Shown here: one piece after another, positions 43,931-52,088 of the stretch
Layout: the number at the start of each line of letters is the position of its first letter
Numbering within the stretch: position 1 is the first letter of the stretch
NCBI GenBank assembly: GCA_963777915.1
Contig: CAVZSH010000003.1
Location: forward strand, 1-64,000
Direction: 5' to 3'
DNA from: CAVUPF01 sp963777915
GTDB taxonomy: Bacteria > Actinomycetota > Thermoleophilia > Solirubrobacterales > 70-9
DNA length: 64,000 nucleotides
Made by a program: the position numbers and the translations under genes
Notes under the pieces: generated by a model
Database searches by the model: none
What the model saw: the letters and a program-made list of their open reading frames with translations, nothing else
Told to the model about the DNA's origin: nothing

Positions 43931-44255
43931 TTAGCGCAGCCGCGGCTTCTGGCCGGAGGTCAGGATCTGCGGGTCGACGAGCGGGTTCAGAGCCTGGAGC
44001 ACCAACGACCGATACCTCGGTCCTGTGGGCGATCGAGGTCAGGGTGTCGCCGTTTTCTACGACGAAGGCGGCGGGGGTGTTGAGCTTGCCACCGCCGCCC
44101 TGGGCGCCACCCGCCCGGCTGGTACGTGGGCTACTCGACCCGCCGACACCACCGCCGCCGATCGAGGACGGGATCACCAGGACCACCACGAGGAAGCCGA
44201 CCACCAGGGCGATCGTGGCGAAGACCTGGGCCGGGGCTGTGTTGCGTTTCTCCAT
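43931..44255 (-). CDS. Membrane-anchored LysM-domain protein, single frameshift
   Basis: A 107-residue protein: short cytosolic start (MEKRNTAPAQ), one membrane helix ('FATIALVVGFLVVVLVI'), a Gly/Ser-rich linker, and a LysM domain 'AAFVVENGDTLTSIAHRTEV'. One extra base near 44003 interrupts it; the next frame supplies the LysM end 'LQALNPLVDPQILTSGQKPR' and TAA at 43931. LysM binds N-acetylglucosamine glycans, so it should tether to peptidoglycan. Directly upstream of the carboxypeptidase gene. Confidence 0.75.
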
Positions 44256-44412
44256 GTAGCGGGGCGGCGGATCGGATGGGCGCCGCTCATCGTATAACCG
44301 CTCAGGGCGTCTTCAGGCGGTCGAAACGTCCCGGACCGATGGCGCGCAGGCAGCCTCGACCCACATGAGGAACGACCACAACGGGAACTCACCGAATCCG
44401 GGCGCGAGGGCC

Positions 44413-44722
44413 TCAGCCTACGACGCGCCCGGAATCGGGTGTATGAGCCCTTGACCTTGGCCTTCAGCGCCGAGCCGGCAGAGAAGCGGGGAACCTTGCC
44501 GCCGGGGATCGTGATCCGCTCGCCGGTGCGTGGGTTGACGCCCTGACGAGGGCCACGCTCGGCGACGTGGAACTTGCCGAAGCCAGTGAAGCTGACCTCG
44601 CCGCCACCGCTCAGCGTCTCGGTGATCGCATCGAGCACGGCGTCCACGGCCTCGGCGGCGGCCTTCTTGCTGCCGACCCGCTCGTCGTCCGCCAGTTGAT
44701 CGAGAAACTCAGCCTTTGTCAC
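44413..44722 (-). CDS. hup: HU-type DNA-binding protein
   Basis: A histone-like HU/IHF protein of about 100 residues: 'TKAEFLDQLADDERVGSKKA' (helical dimer body), 'GGEVSFTGFGKFHVAERG' and the DNA-binding arm 'GPRQGVNPRTGERITIPGGK' followed by 'PRFSAGSALKAKVKG'. The GTG start is fixed by an AGGAGG nine bases upstream. The open frame runs on far beyond the normal HU end, but an indel near 44422 would bring in a TGA at 44413, giving 102 residues, the expected length. Convergent neither side; pmbA lies 60 bases upstream. Confidence 0.85.
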
Positions 44723-44731
44723 GTCGAAATT

Positions 44732-44737
44732 CCTCCT
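44732..44737 (-). promoter_or_regulatory. Shine-Dalgarno site of hup
   Basis: AGGAGG on the minus strand, nine bases before the GTG at 44722; it fixes the HU start although the open frame extends further upstream. Confidence 0.6.
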
Positions 44738-44783
44738 CGGGATTGAAGACGGCCGCAATCTAACAGCGGGCTCGGCGTAAGCG

Positions 44784-46136
44784 TCAGGAGCCGCTGACCG
44801 TCATCTCGCCGATCAGCAGCGACGGCGTGTAGACCGAGCCGCCGAATGGGACCCAGCGCGGGTCGGCGCCGGCGGCCTGCACCGACCGGAGCATCGAGAC
44901 GAGATCGCTTGCGATTGTGAACTCGCGCACCGGCTCAGCCGGCTCTCCGGCGTGGATCGCCCGCCCCGAGGCGCCCACCGAGAAAACACCCGAAACGGGG
45001 TTTACGCCCGAGTGAAGGCCGGCGATGTCGGTGACGTAAACGCCCTCACCGGCCTCGCCGAACAGCTCTTCGAGGGAGAGCGATCCGGCGCCGACGATCA
45101 AATTTGAGGTCGAGACCGAAGGCTGTGAGCGGTAGCCGCCGCGCCCGGCGTTGCCGGTCGAGGCAACGCCGGCCCGGCGCGCCGTGTAGGTGCTGTGCAG
45201 ATAGGTCCGTAGCCTTCCGTCCTCGATCAGCGCGGCACGGCGATGGGGGACGCCCTCGCCGTCAAAGGGCGAGGAGGCTGGGCCGGCGAGGTCAAGCCCG
45301 TCGTCGTGCAGAACAAGCGCCTCGCTGGCGATCTCCTCGCCAAGCCGCTCGGCGAACGGCGAGCGGCCCCGCTGGACGGCGTCGGCCCCCAGCCCTACGC
45401 CGATCAGGGCGGCGAAGCTGGCGGCGACGGTCGGGTCGAGAACGACCGGGCAGGAGCGCGAGGCGGGCTTTGCGGCACCGATCATCGCCACCGCGCGCTC
45501 CGCACCCTCGCTGCCGATCGCCGCCGGGTCGAGGCCAGCGGGGCCTCGGGCCAAGCCGAAGCCGAGGCCGGTCTCCCGGCCGCCGTCGCCCTCGGCCAGC
45601 GCCTGTAGATAGGCATAGGCGCTCGAGGACTCAAACTCGCCTGAGACTCCGGTCGAGGAGGCGATCGCGACCCGCTCGGCTGAGTCTGCGTAGACCGCCG
45701 TCTCGACTCCGGCGATCCGTGGGTCCGCCGCCAGCGCCGCCCGCTCGACCGCGAGTGCCAGATCCGCGACCGCCGACGTCGGCCACTCCGCGACGGTGGG
45801 GTCGAGCAGGCATTGAAGCGGCTGTGCCGACACCGGTTGCGGCGGCCCCGCGAACTCGTCCACATCGGCGGTGCGCGCCGCCTCTGCCGCCCGGGCGGCG
45901 ATCGCGGTGACACCCCGCTCGGAGGGATCGGTGCCGTAGGCGTAGCCGACTCGGCCGCCGAGCCAGGCGCGCACGCCTATGCCGCGCTGGGTCGCAGCCG
46001 TCAGGCTTTCAATCTCGCCCCCGTGCACCCGCACCTCGCGCCCGGTCTCCTCGGAGGCGTAGGCCTCGGCATCGCCTGCCCCGGCCGCCAACGCCGCCTC
46101 GACCGCGCGCCCCGCCGCCGTGCCGAGCTCGCTCAA
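44784..46136 (-). CDS. pmbA: TldE/PmbA-family metallopeptidase subunit
   Basis: The non-catalytic partner of the TldD/TldE protease, 450 residues. Features: 'GRAVEAALAAGAGDAEAYAS', 'RGIGVRAWLGGRVGYAYGTD', 'SRSCPVVLDPTVAASFAALI', 'VASTGNAGRGGYRSQPSVST' and 'VNPVSGVFSVGASGRAI'. It lacks the HExxxH zinc motif of TldD, as expected. The TTG start overlaps the tldD stop (TTGA), and the upstream open frame has no homology. TldD/E cleaves unfolded or modified peptides, for example in bacteriocin maturation and antitoxin decay; no RiPP precursor is seen here. Confidence 0.88.
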   Translation of the reverse strand: MSELGTAAGRAVEAALAAGAGDAEAYASEETGREVRVHGGEIESLTAATQRGIGVRAWLGGRVGYAYGTDPSERGVTAIAARAAEAARTADVDEFAGPPQPVSAQPLQCLLDPTVAEWPTSAVADLALAVERAALAADPRIAGVETAVYADSAERVAIASSTGVSGEFESSSAYAYLQALAEGDGGRETGLGFGLARGPAGLDPAAIGSEGAERAVAMIGAAKPASRSCPVVLDPTVAASFAALIGVGLGADAVQRGRSPFAERLGEEIASEALVLHDDGLDLAGPASSPFDGEGVPHRRAALIEDGRLRTYLHSTYTARRAGVASTGNAGRGGYRSQPSVSTSNLIVGAGSLSLEELFGEAGEGVYVTDIAGLHSGVNPVSGVFSVGASGRAIHAGEPAEPVREFTIASDLVSMLRSVQAAGADPRWVPFGGSVYTPSLLIGEMTVSGS

Positions 46137-47533
46137 ACCTCGGTCCCCCCGACCGTCATCGCCGCAATCCGGACGTGGCCCTGACCGGTTCCCACCGGCA
46201 CTTTCTGGCCGCCCTTGCCGCAGAAGCCGGTCTTCATCTCGAAGTCGTTGCCGACCGCATCGATCCCCGCCAGCGCCTCCAGGCAGTTGCCAATCAGGGT
46301 CGCTCCCCGGCACGGCCCGGTGACCCTTCCGGCCTCGATCAGGTAGCCCTCGGAGACCCCGAAGACGAAGTCCCCGGTCGCCGGGTCGACCTGGCCGCCG
46401 GCGAAGGAGACGGCGTAGAAGCCCCTCTTTACCTCGGCGATCATCGCCTCCGGCTCGGCCTCGCCGGGGGCGATGTAGGTGTTGGTCATGCGGGGGATCG
46501 GCAGGTGGCGGAAGCTCTCGCGGCGGCCATTGCCGGTCGAGGCGACGCCGTCGCGCTCGGCACGCAGGCGGTCGTAGAGAAACGAGGTCAGTCGTCCCTC
46601 CTCGATCACCAGGGTCTTCTGGGTTGGCGTCCCCTCGTCGTCGATCCCGTCGGTGCCCCACTCGCCCGGCAGACGGCCGTCGTCATAGGCGCTGAGCAGC
46701 GGCTGGGCGACCTGCTCGGCGAGCTTGCCCGCGTAGACGCTCGCCCCCTTCTGAACGTGGTCGGCCTCCAGACCGTGGCCGGTCATCTCGTGAAAGAGGA
46801 CCCCGCCGAAGCCGCCACCGACGACGACCGGCATCGAGCCGGCCGGAGCAGGGTCGGCGTCGAGCAGGACCAGCGCCTTGCGGGCGGCCTGCTCGGCGAT
46901 CCGCGCGGGGTCGCCATCGAGCAGCTCGAAGCCGCGGTGCGCACCGAGGGTCTCAAAGCCGGTCTGGACCACGTCGCCGCGGCGCGCCACCGCCTGGGCG
47001 CCGAGCCGCAAGCGGGTGCGATCATCGCCACACAGCAGGCCTTCGGAGTTGGCGACGGCGACCTCGCGGCGTGCCTCTCCGTAGGAGGCCGAGAACTGGG
47101 CGATCGCCGCGCCCGCGGCCCGGCCTCGCTCGTCGAGCTCGCGCAGCAGCTCAGCCTTGCGCTCGGCCGGGACGTCCTCGGGGCGCTGCTCGATCCGCTG
47201 TGGAGTCGCCCAGCTGGCGCCCCGCAGTGGGCGCGGCTCGGCCCGGTCTGCGCGCAGCGCCGAGGCGGCCTCCGCAGCGGCGCGCTCAAGGTCGGCCGGG
47301 TCGAGCCCGTCGACGTGGGCGAAGTAGGTGGTGCCGCCACTGATCACCCGCACGCCGGCCCCCTCCTCGGCGCCCGCCTGCACCGACTCGATCCGCGACT
47401 CATCGATCGACATTGAGAAGCCGTGGCGGCGTTCGGCGAAGACCTCAGCGAACTCGCCGCCCGACGCGAGGGCTCGGACCATAACGCGCTCGGCGACGGC
47501 GGGCTCGATCAGCATGGGTCGATTCGCTCTCAC
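46133..47533 (-). CDS. tldD: TldD-family metallopeptidase, catalytic subunit
   Basis: The catalytic half of the TldD/TldE protease, 466 residues. The zinc site is 'LFHEMTGHGLEADHVQKG' (HExxxH), with the distal cysteine region 'IGNCLEALAGID' and 'MKTGFCGKGGQ'. Other marks: 'FAEVFAERRHGFSMSIDESR', 'GAGVRVISGGTTYFAHVDG' and 'VASTGNGRRESFRHLPIPRM'. The GTG at 47533 overlaps the stop of the upstream small gene; an ATG at 47515 is the alternative. Frames are clean. Part of a four-gene run with two small proteins of unknown role. Confidence 0.92.
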   Translation of the reverse strand: MRANRPMLIEPAVAERVMVRALASGGEFAEVFAERRHGFSMSIDESRIESVQAGAEEGAGVRVISGGTTYFAHVDGLDPADLERAAAEAASALRADRAEPRPLRGASWATPQRIEQRPEDVPAERKAELLRELDERGRAAGAAIAQFSASYGEARREVAVANSEGLLCGDDRTRLRLGAQAVARRGDVVQTGFETLGAHRGFELLDGDPARIAEQAARKALVLLDADPAPAGSMPVVVGGGFGGVLFHEMTGHGLEADHVQKGASVYAGKLAEQVAQPLLSAYDDGRLPGEWGTDGIDDEGTPTQKTLVIEEGRLTSFLYDRLRAERDGVASTGNGRRESFRHLPIPRMTNTYIAPGEAEPEAMIAEVKRGFYAVSFAGGQVDPATGDFVFGVSEGYLIEAGRVTGPCRGATLIGNCLEALAGIDAVGNDFEMKTGFCGKGGQKVPVGTGQGHVRIAAMTVGGTEV

Positions 47534-47754
47534 GACTTCAGCCGCTTCCCCGCCACCTCGATCAGGCGCTCCGCGGCGACGAACAGCTCGGCACCGGCGT
47601 GGGAATCGGCGGCGCGCTCGGCGCTGCGTCCGCCTCCGTAGTAGAGGCGGGCGAAGGGGCGGCGGGCGATCCGACGGCGGCGCATGAAGGCAGCGGCTTC
47701 GTCGGCGTAGCCAGAGACGCGGTCGAGCAGCACTCGGTGTGGCTTCGCCGGCAT
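47530..47754 (-). CDS. Small basic protein upstream of tldD
   Basis: A 74-residue basic, helical protein without signal or membrane segment ('DEAAAFMRRRRIARRPFARL', 'ELFVAAERLIEVAGKRLKS'). No family recognised. It overlaps both neighbours (one base with the roadblock-like gene, four with tldD), so it is translated as part of that operon. A structural or regulatory partner of either is possible. Confidence 0.55.
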   Translation of the reverse strand: MPAKPHRVLLDRVSGYADEAAAFMRRRRIARRPFARLYYGGGRSAERAADSHAGAELFVAAERLIEVAGKRLKS

Positions 47755-48140
47755 CAGCCCGCCGTCCCAGCCCTGCCGGCGGCGAGCTCGCGCAGGACCG
47801 AGCGCATGTCGAAGAGCATCAGCGAGGCAAGTGCGAAGCGCTCCGTCACCGCGACAGCGGCCAGCCCCGAGTCGCGAACAGCGAACACCTCGCCCTGCTC
47901 GGTGGCGATGTGGACCTGCTCGACCGGTTCGGCACCAGCCCGGTCTGCGACCTCAAGCAGCCCCGCGGCATCCTCGCGCCAGCGATCCGAGCCCCCGCTG
48001 GCAGCCAATACGCCGCCTCCGGAATCGAGAATCGCAGCGCCGCGCAGGTCGGGCGACATCTCGACCAGGTAGGCGAGCGCCTGCTCTGCGGGATCGCCGG
48101 AAACTACCTCTGTGGCGGCGGCGTCAGGCATCTCGGCCAA
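47754..48140 (-). CDS. Roadblock/LC7-like small protein
   Basis: A 128-residue soluble protein. The pattern 'AILDSGGGVLAASGGSDRW', a helix 'AAGLLEVADRAGAE', then strands 'QVHIATEQGEVFAVRDSGL' and 'AAVAVTERFALASLMLFDMR' fits the roadblock/LC7 fold (strand pair, helix, three strands, helix). Bacterial members often work with small GTPases such as MglA, but no GTPase gene is nearby. It heads the tldD/pmbA operon and is divergent from a tiny membrane protein gene. Confidence 0.55.
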   Translation of the reverse strand: MAEMPDAAATEVVSGDPAEQALAYLVEMSPDLRGAAILDSGGGVLAASGGSDRWREDAAGLLEVADRAGAEPVEQVHIATEQGEVFAVRDSGLAAVAVTERFALASLMLFDMRSVLRELAAGRAGTAG

Positions 48141-48151
48141 AATACCGGGCC

Positions 48152-48301
48152 GTGTCTCTGGCCCGAGCCTCCTGGATCATCGTTGTGGCGATCTGCGCGA
48201 TCGCCGTGGTGCTGTTCGCGATCGGCGGCTACACCGGCTACTCGATCACCGTCGGCGCCGTCGGCCTCGCCGCCGCAGTCAATCTGCTGCCCAGTCCCTA
48301 A
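48152..48301 (+). CDS. 49-residue two-helix membrane peptide
   Basis: A GTG-started frame encoding '(M)SLARASWIIVVAICAIAVV' and a second hydrophobic segment 'ITVGAVGLAAAVNLLPSP', joined by a short polar turn (GGYTGYS). It fills the gap between the divergent roadblock-like gene and the convergent CDF exporter, whose stop it overlaps by four bases. No family known; the coherent two-helix pattern supports a real gene. Confidence 0.45.
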   Translation: MSLARASWIIVVAICAIAVVLFAIGGYTGYSITVGAVGLAAAVNLLPSP

Positions 48302-49209
48302 CCGGCACGGAAGGGGCCGGAGCGCTCCGCGTCGGGTTTGCGGAAGGAGGTCTGGGGCTCGACGTGGATCAGCACTTCGGCCTGGGGGACCTCGGCCTCG
48401 ATCGAGTCGCGCATCCGGTGGGCCAACTCGTGCGCCCGCTCCAGGCTTGTGCCCGAGCGGTACTGGACGTGGAGGTCGATGTAGCGGCGCCTGCCGGCGC
48501 GGCGGGCGCGCAGCCTGTGGTAGCCGGCCACCTCGGCGGTGCGGGCAGAGGAGATCGCCTCCTCGATCCGGTCCATCTCGGGGGCGGGGAGCGCTTCGTC
48601 GACCAGCACGCCCGAGGAGCGCCGGATGATCCTGATGCCGGCGACGACGATCGCGGTGGCGACCACGAGCGCGGTGATCGAGTCAAAGGCGGCGTCGCCT
48701 GTGACCTGGACGAGGCCGAGACCAACCAGCACCCCCGCCGAGGTGAGGGCGTCGGCCCGCAGATGCGACGCGTCGCCCTCCAGCGCCGGCGATTCGTGCG
48801 CCGTCGCTTGGTGCGAGAGCACCGTGGAGACCCCCAGGTTGGCAAGCACCGAGAAGCCCATCACCGCGATCCCGACGCCGAGCGACTGGACCGTCGCCCC
48901 CACCACCAATCGATGAGTCGCCTCGTAGACGATGATCGCGGCGCCGAGGAGGACCAGCATCCCCTCGATCGTCGCCGCCAGGCTCTCGACCTTCTCGTGG
49001 CCGTAGGGGTGATCGGCGTCGGCGGGCTCATCGGCTTTTCGCACCGAGACGAAGGCGACCACCGAGGCGACCAGGTCAATCAGCGAGTGCACCGCCTCGG
49101 TGACGATCGCAATCGAGCCGGTGATCGCCCCGGCGGCGAGCTTGATTGCGATCAGGAGCGCGTTGGAGCCGATCGAGAGCGCCGCCGCGCCGCTCTTGGT
49201 GCGGATCAC
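48298..49209 (-). CDS. Cation diffusion facilitator metal exporter
   Basis: A 303-residue CDF transporter with six helices and a C-terminal cytosolic domain. The metal site in helices II and V is 'TEAVHSLIDLVAS' (H-x3-D) and 'ASHLRADALTSAGVL' (H-x3-D), the HD-HD set typical of Zn/Fe/Cd-type transporters. The C-terminal domain reads 'YHRLRARRAGRRRYIDLHVQ' and 'EVLIHVEPQTSF'. It exports divalent metal in exchange for protons. It overlaps rdgB by four bases, a linkage that looks positional rather than functional. Confidence 0.9.
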   Translation of the reverse strand: MIRTKSGAAALSIGSNALLIAIKLAAGAITGSIAIVTEAVHSLIDLVASVVAFVSVRKADEPADADHPYGHEKVESLAATIEGMLVLLGAAIIVYEATHRLVVGATVQSLGVGIAVMGFSVLANLGVSTVLSHQATAHESPALEGDASHLRADALTSAGVLVGLGLVQVTGDAAFDSITALVVATAIVVAGIRIIRRSSGVLVDEALPAPEMDRIEEAISSARTAEVAGYHRLRARRAGRRRYIDLHVQYRSGTSLERAHELAHRMRDSIEAEVPQAEVLIHVEPQTSFRKPDAERSGPFRAG

Positions 49210-49793
49210 CGGGGCGCCGCCGCGTCGAGGTGGGCAGCAAGCCGCCCCGCGGCCCGGCCCCGGTGGCTGATCGCGTGCTTCTCCTCAGCGCTCAGCTCGG
49301 CCATCGTCCGCTCGTCCTCGGAGCCGGTGTCATCGGGAACGAAGACCGGGTCATAGCCGAAACCGCCGGCGCCGCGCGGGGCCATCGTCAGCCGCCCTTC
49401 GCAGCGGCCCTCGAAGGTCCACTCCCCGCCCCGCTCATCGACCAGGGCGATGACACAGACGTAGGCGGCGCGACGATTCTCCCCGGCGGCTTCGAGCTCG
49501 CGCAGGAGCTTGCCAAGGTTCTGCTGATCGCTGGCGCCCTCGCCGGCATAGCGCGCCGAGTAAACGCCCGGCCGGCCCCCGAGGGCCGCGACCTCGATCC
49601 CGGAATCGTCGGCGAGCGCCGCCTCGCCGGTGACCGCGTGGGCAGCGCGGGCCTTGATCAGCGCGTTGGCGACGAAGCTGTCTCCATCCTCGGCCGGCGT
49701 CCGCACCCCGGCTGGAAGCGGTCGCAGCTTCACCCCCGGCAGGATCTCGGCAAGCTCCCGAAACTTGTGCTCGTTGCGGGTGGCGAGGATCAA
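49206..49793 (-). CDS. rdgB: Non-canonical purine NTP pyrophosphatase (RdgB/HAM1)
   Basis: A 195-residue house-cleaning enzyme that hydrolyses ITP, dITP and XTP. Motifs: 'ILATRNEHKFRELAEIL' (N-terminal T-x-N-x2-K), 'DGDSFVANALIKARAAH', 'ALADDSGIEVAALGGRPGVY' and 'GGFGYDPVFVPDDTG', with 'KHAISHRGRA' near the end. It overlaps rph upstream and the CDF gene downstream by four bases each. The rph-rdgB pair is widely conserved. Confidence 0.95.
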   Translation of the reverse strand: MILATRNEHKFRELAEILPGVKLRPLPAGVRTPAEDGDSFVANALIKARAAHAVTGEAALADDSGIEVAALGGRPGVYSARYAGEGASDQQNLGKLLRELEAAGENRRAAYVCVIALVDERGGEWTFEGRCEGRLTMAPRGAGGFGYDPVFVPDDTGSEDERTMAELSAEEKHAISHRGRAAGRLAAHLDAAAPR

Positions 49794-50509
49794 ATGACCC
49801 GCTCCTGCACCTCCCGCAGGCGGGCGATCCCGAGCTCGGCGAGACCGAGCAGCTCGTCGAGCGAAGCGCGGGACAATGGCGTGCGCTCCGCCGTCGCCTG
49901 CACCTCGACCAATCCGCCCTCGCCGGTCATCACCACATTCGCATCGACCTCCGCCGCGGAGTCCTCGGAGTAGTCGAGGTCACAGAGGGCCCGGCCATCG
50001 ACCATGCCGACGCTGACTGCGGCGACCGACCCGTTCAGCGGCATCGCCTCGATCGCGCCGGCATCGAGGAGCCCCTGGAAGGCTTGGCGTAACGCCACGT
50101 AGCCGCCGGTGATCGCCGCGCAGCGTGTGCCGCCGTCGGCCTGGAGCACATCGCAGTCGACATAGACGCTGCGCTCCCCGATCGCCTCGAAGTCGACGAC
50201 GACCCGCAGCGAGCGGCCGATCAGCCGCTGGATCTCCACCCCGCGGCCGTCCTGCTTGCCCCGGGAGATGTCGCGCGCCTTGCGATCCCCGGTCGAGGCC
50301 GGCAGCATCGCGTACTCGGCGGTGACCCAGCCCCGCCCGCGTCCCTGCATCCAGCGCGGCACCGAGTCGCTGACCGAGGCTGTGCAGATCACCCTTGTCT
50401 TACCGACCGAGATCAGCGCCGACCCGTCGGCGGTTGCGACGAACCCTGGGTCGATCGTCACCGGCCGGATGTCGGCCGCTGCGCGATCGTAGCTGCGGGA
50501 GGCTGGCAT
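49790..50509 (-). CDS. rph: Ribonuclease PH
   Basis: A 239-residue phosphorolytic 3'-5' exoribonuclease that trims tRNA 3' ends. Motifs: 'RPVTIDPGFVATADGSALIS', 'YAMLPASTGDRKARDI', 'IQRLIGRSLRVVVDFEAIGE', 'YVDCDVLQADGGTRCAAITG' and 'CDLDYSEDSAAEVDANVVMT'. Length and catalytic arginine/aspartate positions are normal. First gene of rph-rdgB-CDF, divergent from the glycosyltransferase gene across a 176-base gap in which I see no clear element. Confidence 0.95.
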   Translation of the reverse strand: MPASRSYDRAAADIRPVTIDPGFVATADGSALISVGKTRVICTASVSDSVPRWMQGRGRGWVTAEYAMLPASTGDRKARDISRGKQDGRGVEIQRLIGRSLRVVVDFEAIGERSVYVDCDVLQADGGTRCAAITGGYVALRQAFQGLLDAGAIEAMPLNGSVAAVSVGMVDGRALCDLDYSEDSAAEVDANVVMTGEGGLVEVQATAERTPLSRASLDELLGLAELGIARLREVQERVI

Positions 50510-50685
50510 TGCCGCGAGTCTCCCCCATTTGGAGGCGATCCGTCGATCGACTCGTCCAACCGTCGGTGTTCATGCCGCCAGATCGGTGAAAGGTGCCCAC
50601 CCATCGCTTGAGTCCGCCATCGTGGCGACCATCCCGACCGTCGGCGGCCCAGCCCAAGCGCTTTCGCCGTGGATACCCTCACTCG

Positions 50686-51636
50686 GTGCGCGTTCTGGTC
50701 GTCACCAACTTCGTGCCCGACGCCTCGGCCCCGCAGCGGGGGCGCTGGGTGTGGGACCAGGTCGACGAGGTGCGCCAACGGGGCGTCGAGGTCGACGTCT
50801 TCGCCTTCCCGCGGGGCAGGGGTGAGTACGTGCCGGCGACGCGCCGACTACGGGCGCTGCTGCGCCGCGAGCGCTTCGACCTCATCCACGCCCACTACGG
50901 GCTGCCTGGCTGGTGCGCGCTGCTGGCCGGGGCACGGCCGCTGGTGATCACCTTCCACGGCACCGACGTCCGCCACGGCGTCGTCGGGCCGCTGTCACGG
51001 CGGCTGGCCTGGCGAGCGGACCTCATCGGCGGTGTCTCGCGGGCGCTCTTTGCGCCCGAGGACGGCAGGCCCGGCCTGCCCCGCGTCCCCGGCGCGGCGG
51101 TGCTTCCCTGCGGGCCGGACCTCGGCCGCTTCGCGCCAGCGCCGCGCGAGCAGGCGCGTGAGGCGCTTGGCCTCGACCTCGACGGACGCTACCTGCTCTT
51201 CCCCGCCGACCCGGCACGACCCGAGAAGCGCCACGATCGGGCCGCCGAGCTGGCGAGGGCCTGCGCAGCCGAGCTGCTGAGCGGTGGAGCGATCGACCCC
51301 GACGAGATGGCGCTCTGGATCAACGCTGCCAACGCCGTCCTCATCACCTCCGAGTACGAGGGCTTCGGCCTCGCCTGCGTCGAGGCCCTGGCCTGCAACG
51401 TGCCGGTGCTCTCGACCCCGGTCGGCATCGCTCCCTACGCTATTGGCGGGATCGAGGGCTGCCTCTGCGCCCCGTTTGACACCGCCGCCTGGAGTGCTGC
51501 CGCCCGCCCTCATCTGGAGGCTGCCGACCCCCGCGTCGTCGGGGCCCGCCGCGCGGCATCGCTCTCCGCCACGCGAATGGCCGAACGGGTAATCGAGGCC
51601 TATCGTGACGTTCTCGCCAGCTCGGTAATAGATTGA
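50686..51636 (+). CDS. GT4-family glycosyltransferase, apparently shortened
   Basis: A GT-B glycosyltransferase of 316 residues. Acceptor half: 'VLVVTNFVPDASAPQRGRWV', 'LIHAHYGLPGWCALLAGARP', 'ITFHGTDVRHGVVGPL'. Donor half: 'LLFPADPARPEKRHDRAAEL' and the E-x7-E motif 'EYEGFGLACVEALACNVPVL'. Between these, only about 20 residues separate 'ELARACAAELLSGG' from 'DEMALWINAANAVLITS', where relatives have about 50, so part of the nucleotide-binding domain seems deleted in frame. It may be inactive or may reflect a misassembled repeat. The GTG at 50686 matches the family start. Confidence 0.75.
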   Translation: MRVLVVTNFVPDASAPQRGRWVWDQVDEVRQRGVEVDVFAFPRGRGEYVPATRRLRALLRRERFDLIHAHYGLPGWCALLAGARPLVITFHGTDVRHGVVGPLSRRLAWRADLIGGVSRALFAPEDGRPGLPRVPGAAVLPCGPDLGRFAPAPREQAREALGLDLDGRYLLFPADPARPEKRHDRAAELARACAAELLSGGAIDPDEMALWINAANAVLITSEYEGFGLACVEALACNVPVLSTPVGIAPYAIGGIEGCLCAPFDTAAWSAAARPHLEAADPRVVGARRAASLSATRMAERVIEAYRDVLASSVID

Positions 51637-52088
51637 GCCGGGCGACGATGACGAGCGAGGGGACGAGCGGAGCGAGTGGCGAGAGCCTTGACGTGCAGGT
51701 CGAGGAGGCCGAGCGCCGGCTAAGAGCAGCGACGGAGGCAGCCGAAGCGGCCGAGCAGCGGGCGATCGCCGAGATCCGCGTCTTGGAGGCCGAGCTCGAG
51801 AAGGCGAGGCTCAGCGCAGCGGAGGCCGGTGAGAAGCTGCGAGCGAGACACGAGGAGGAGCTAAAGCTTGAGCGCGAGGCCAAGGAGCGGGCGATCTCCG
51901 CCGCCGAAGGCCGCCTGGCCGAGATCGAGACCCAGGCCGAAGCGGCGCAAATCCGGGTCGAGGCAGCGGAGCGCCGCGCCTCTGAGGCCGAGGCGGCGGT
52001 CGCCGACGGCGAGGCGCGCGCCCGCGGGGCGGCGGCCACTTGGCTGCGAGGCCAGATCGAGTCCGTCCGCAGAGAGGCGGGGCGATAG
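51633..52088 (+). CDS. Coiled-coil protein
   Basis: A 151-residue protein that is almost wholly alpha-helical coiled coil from residue about 18 to 145, with heptad-like Ala/Glu/Arg repeats ('QVEEAERRLRAATEAAEAAE', 'EKARLSAAEAGEKLRARHEE'). No other domain or signal. The TTG overlaps the glycosyltransferase stop (TTGA); an ATG at 51648 is an alternative. Its 3' end overlaps the likely nadB start. A scaffold or septal role is possible but unsupported. Confidence 0.6.
   Translation: MSRATMTSEGTSGASGESLDVQVEEAERRLRAATEAAEAAEQRAIAEIRVLEAELEKARLSAAEAGEKLRARHEEELKLEREAKERAISAAEGRLAEIETQAEAAQIRVEAAERRASEAEAAVADGEARARGAAATWLRGQIESVRREAGR

Noticed and set aside
42391..44002. Apparent 70-base spacing of indels (42391, 42460, 42531, 42602, 44002), as from a line-wrap or block error
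   Set aside because: Placement of each indel is uncertain by up to 15 bases, and the better-fixed slips in guaB3 (41233, 40945, 40792) and long clean stretches between them do not fit a fixed period.
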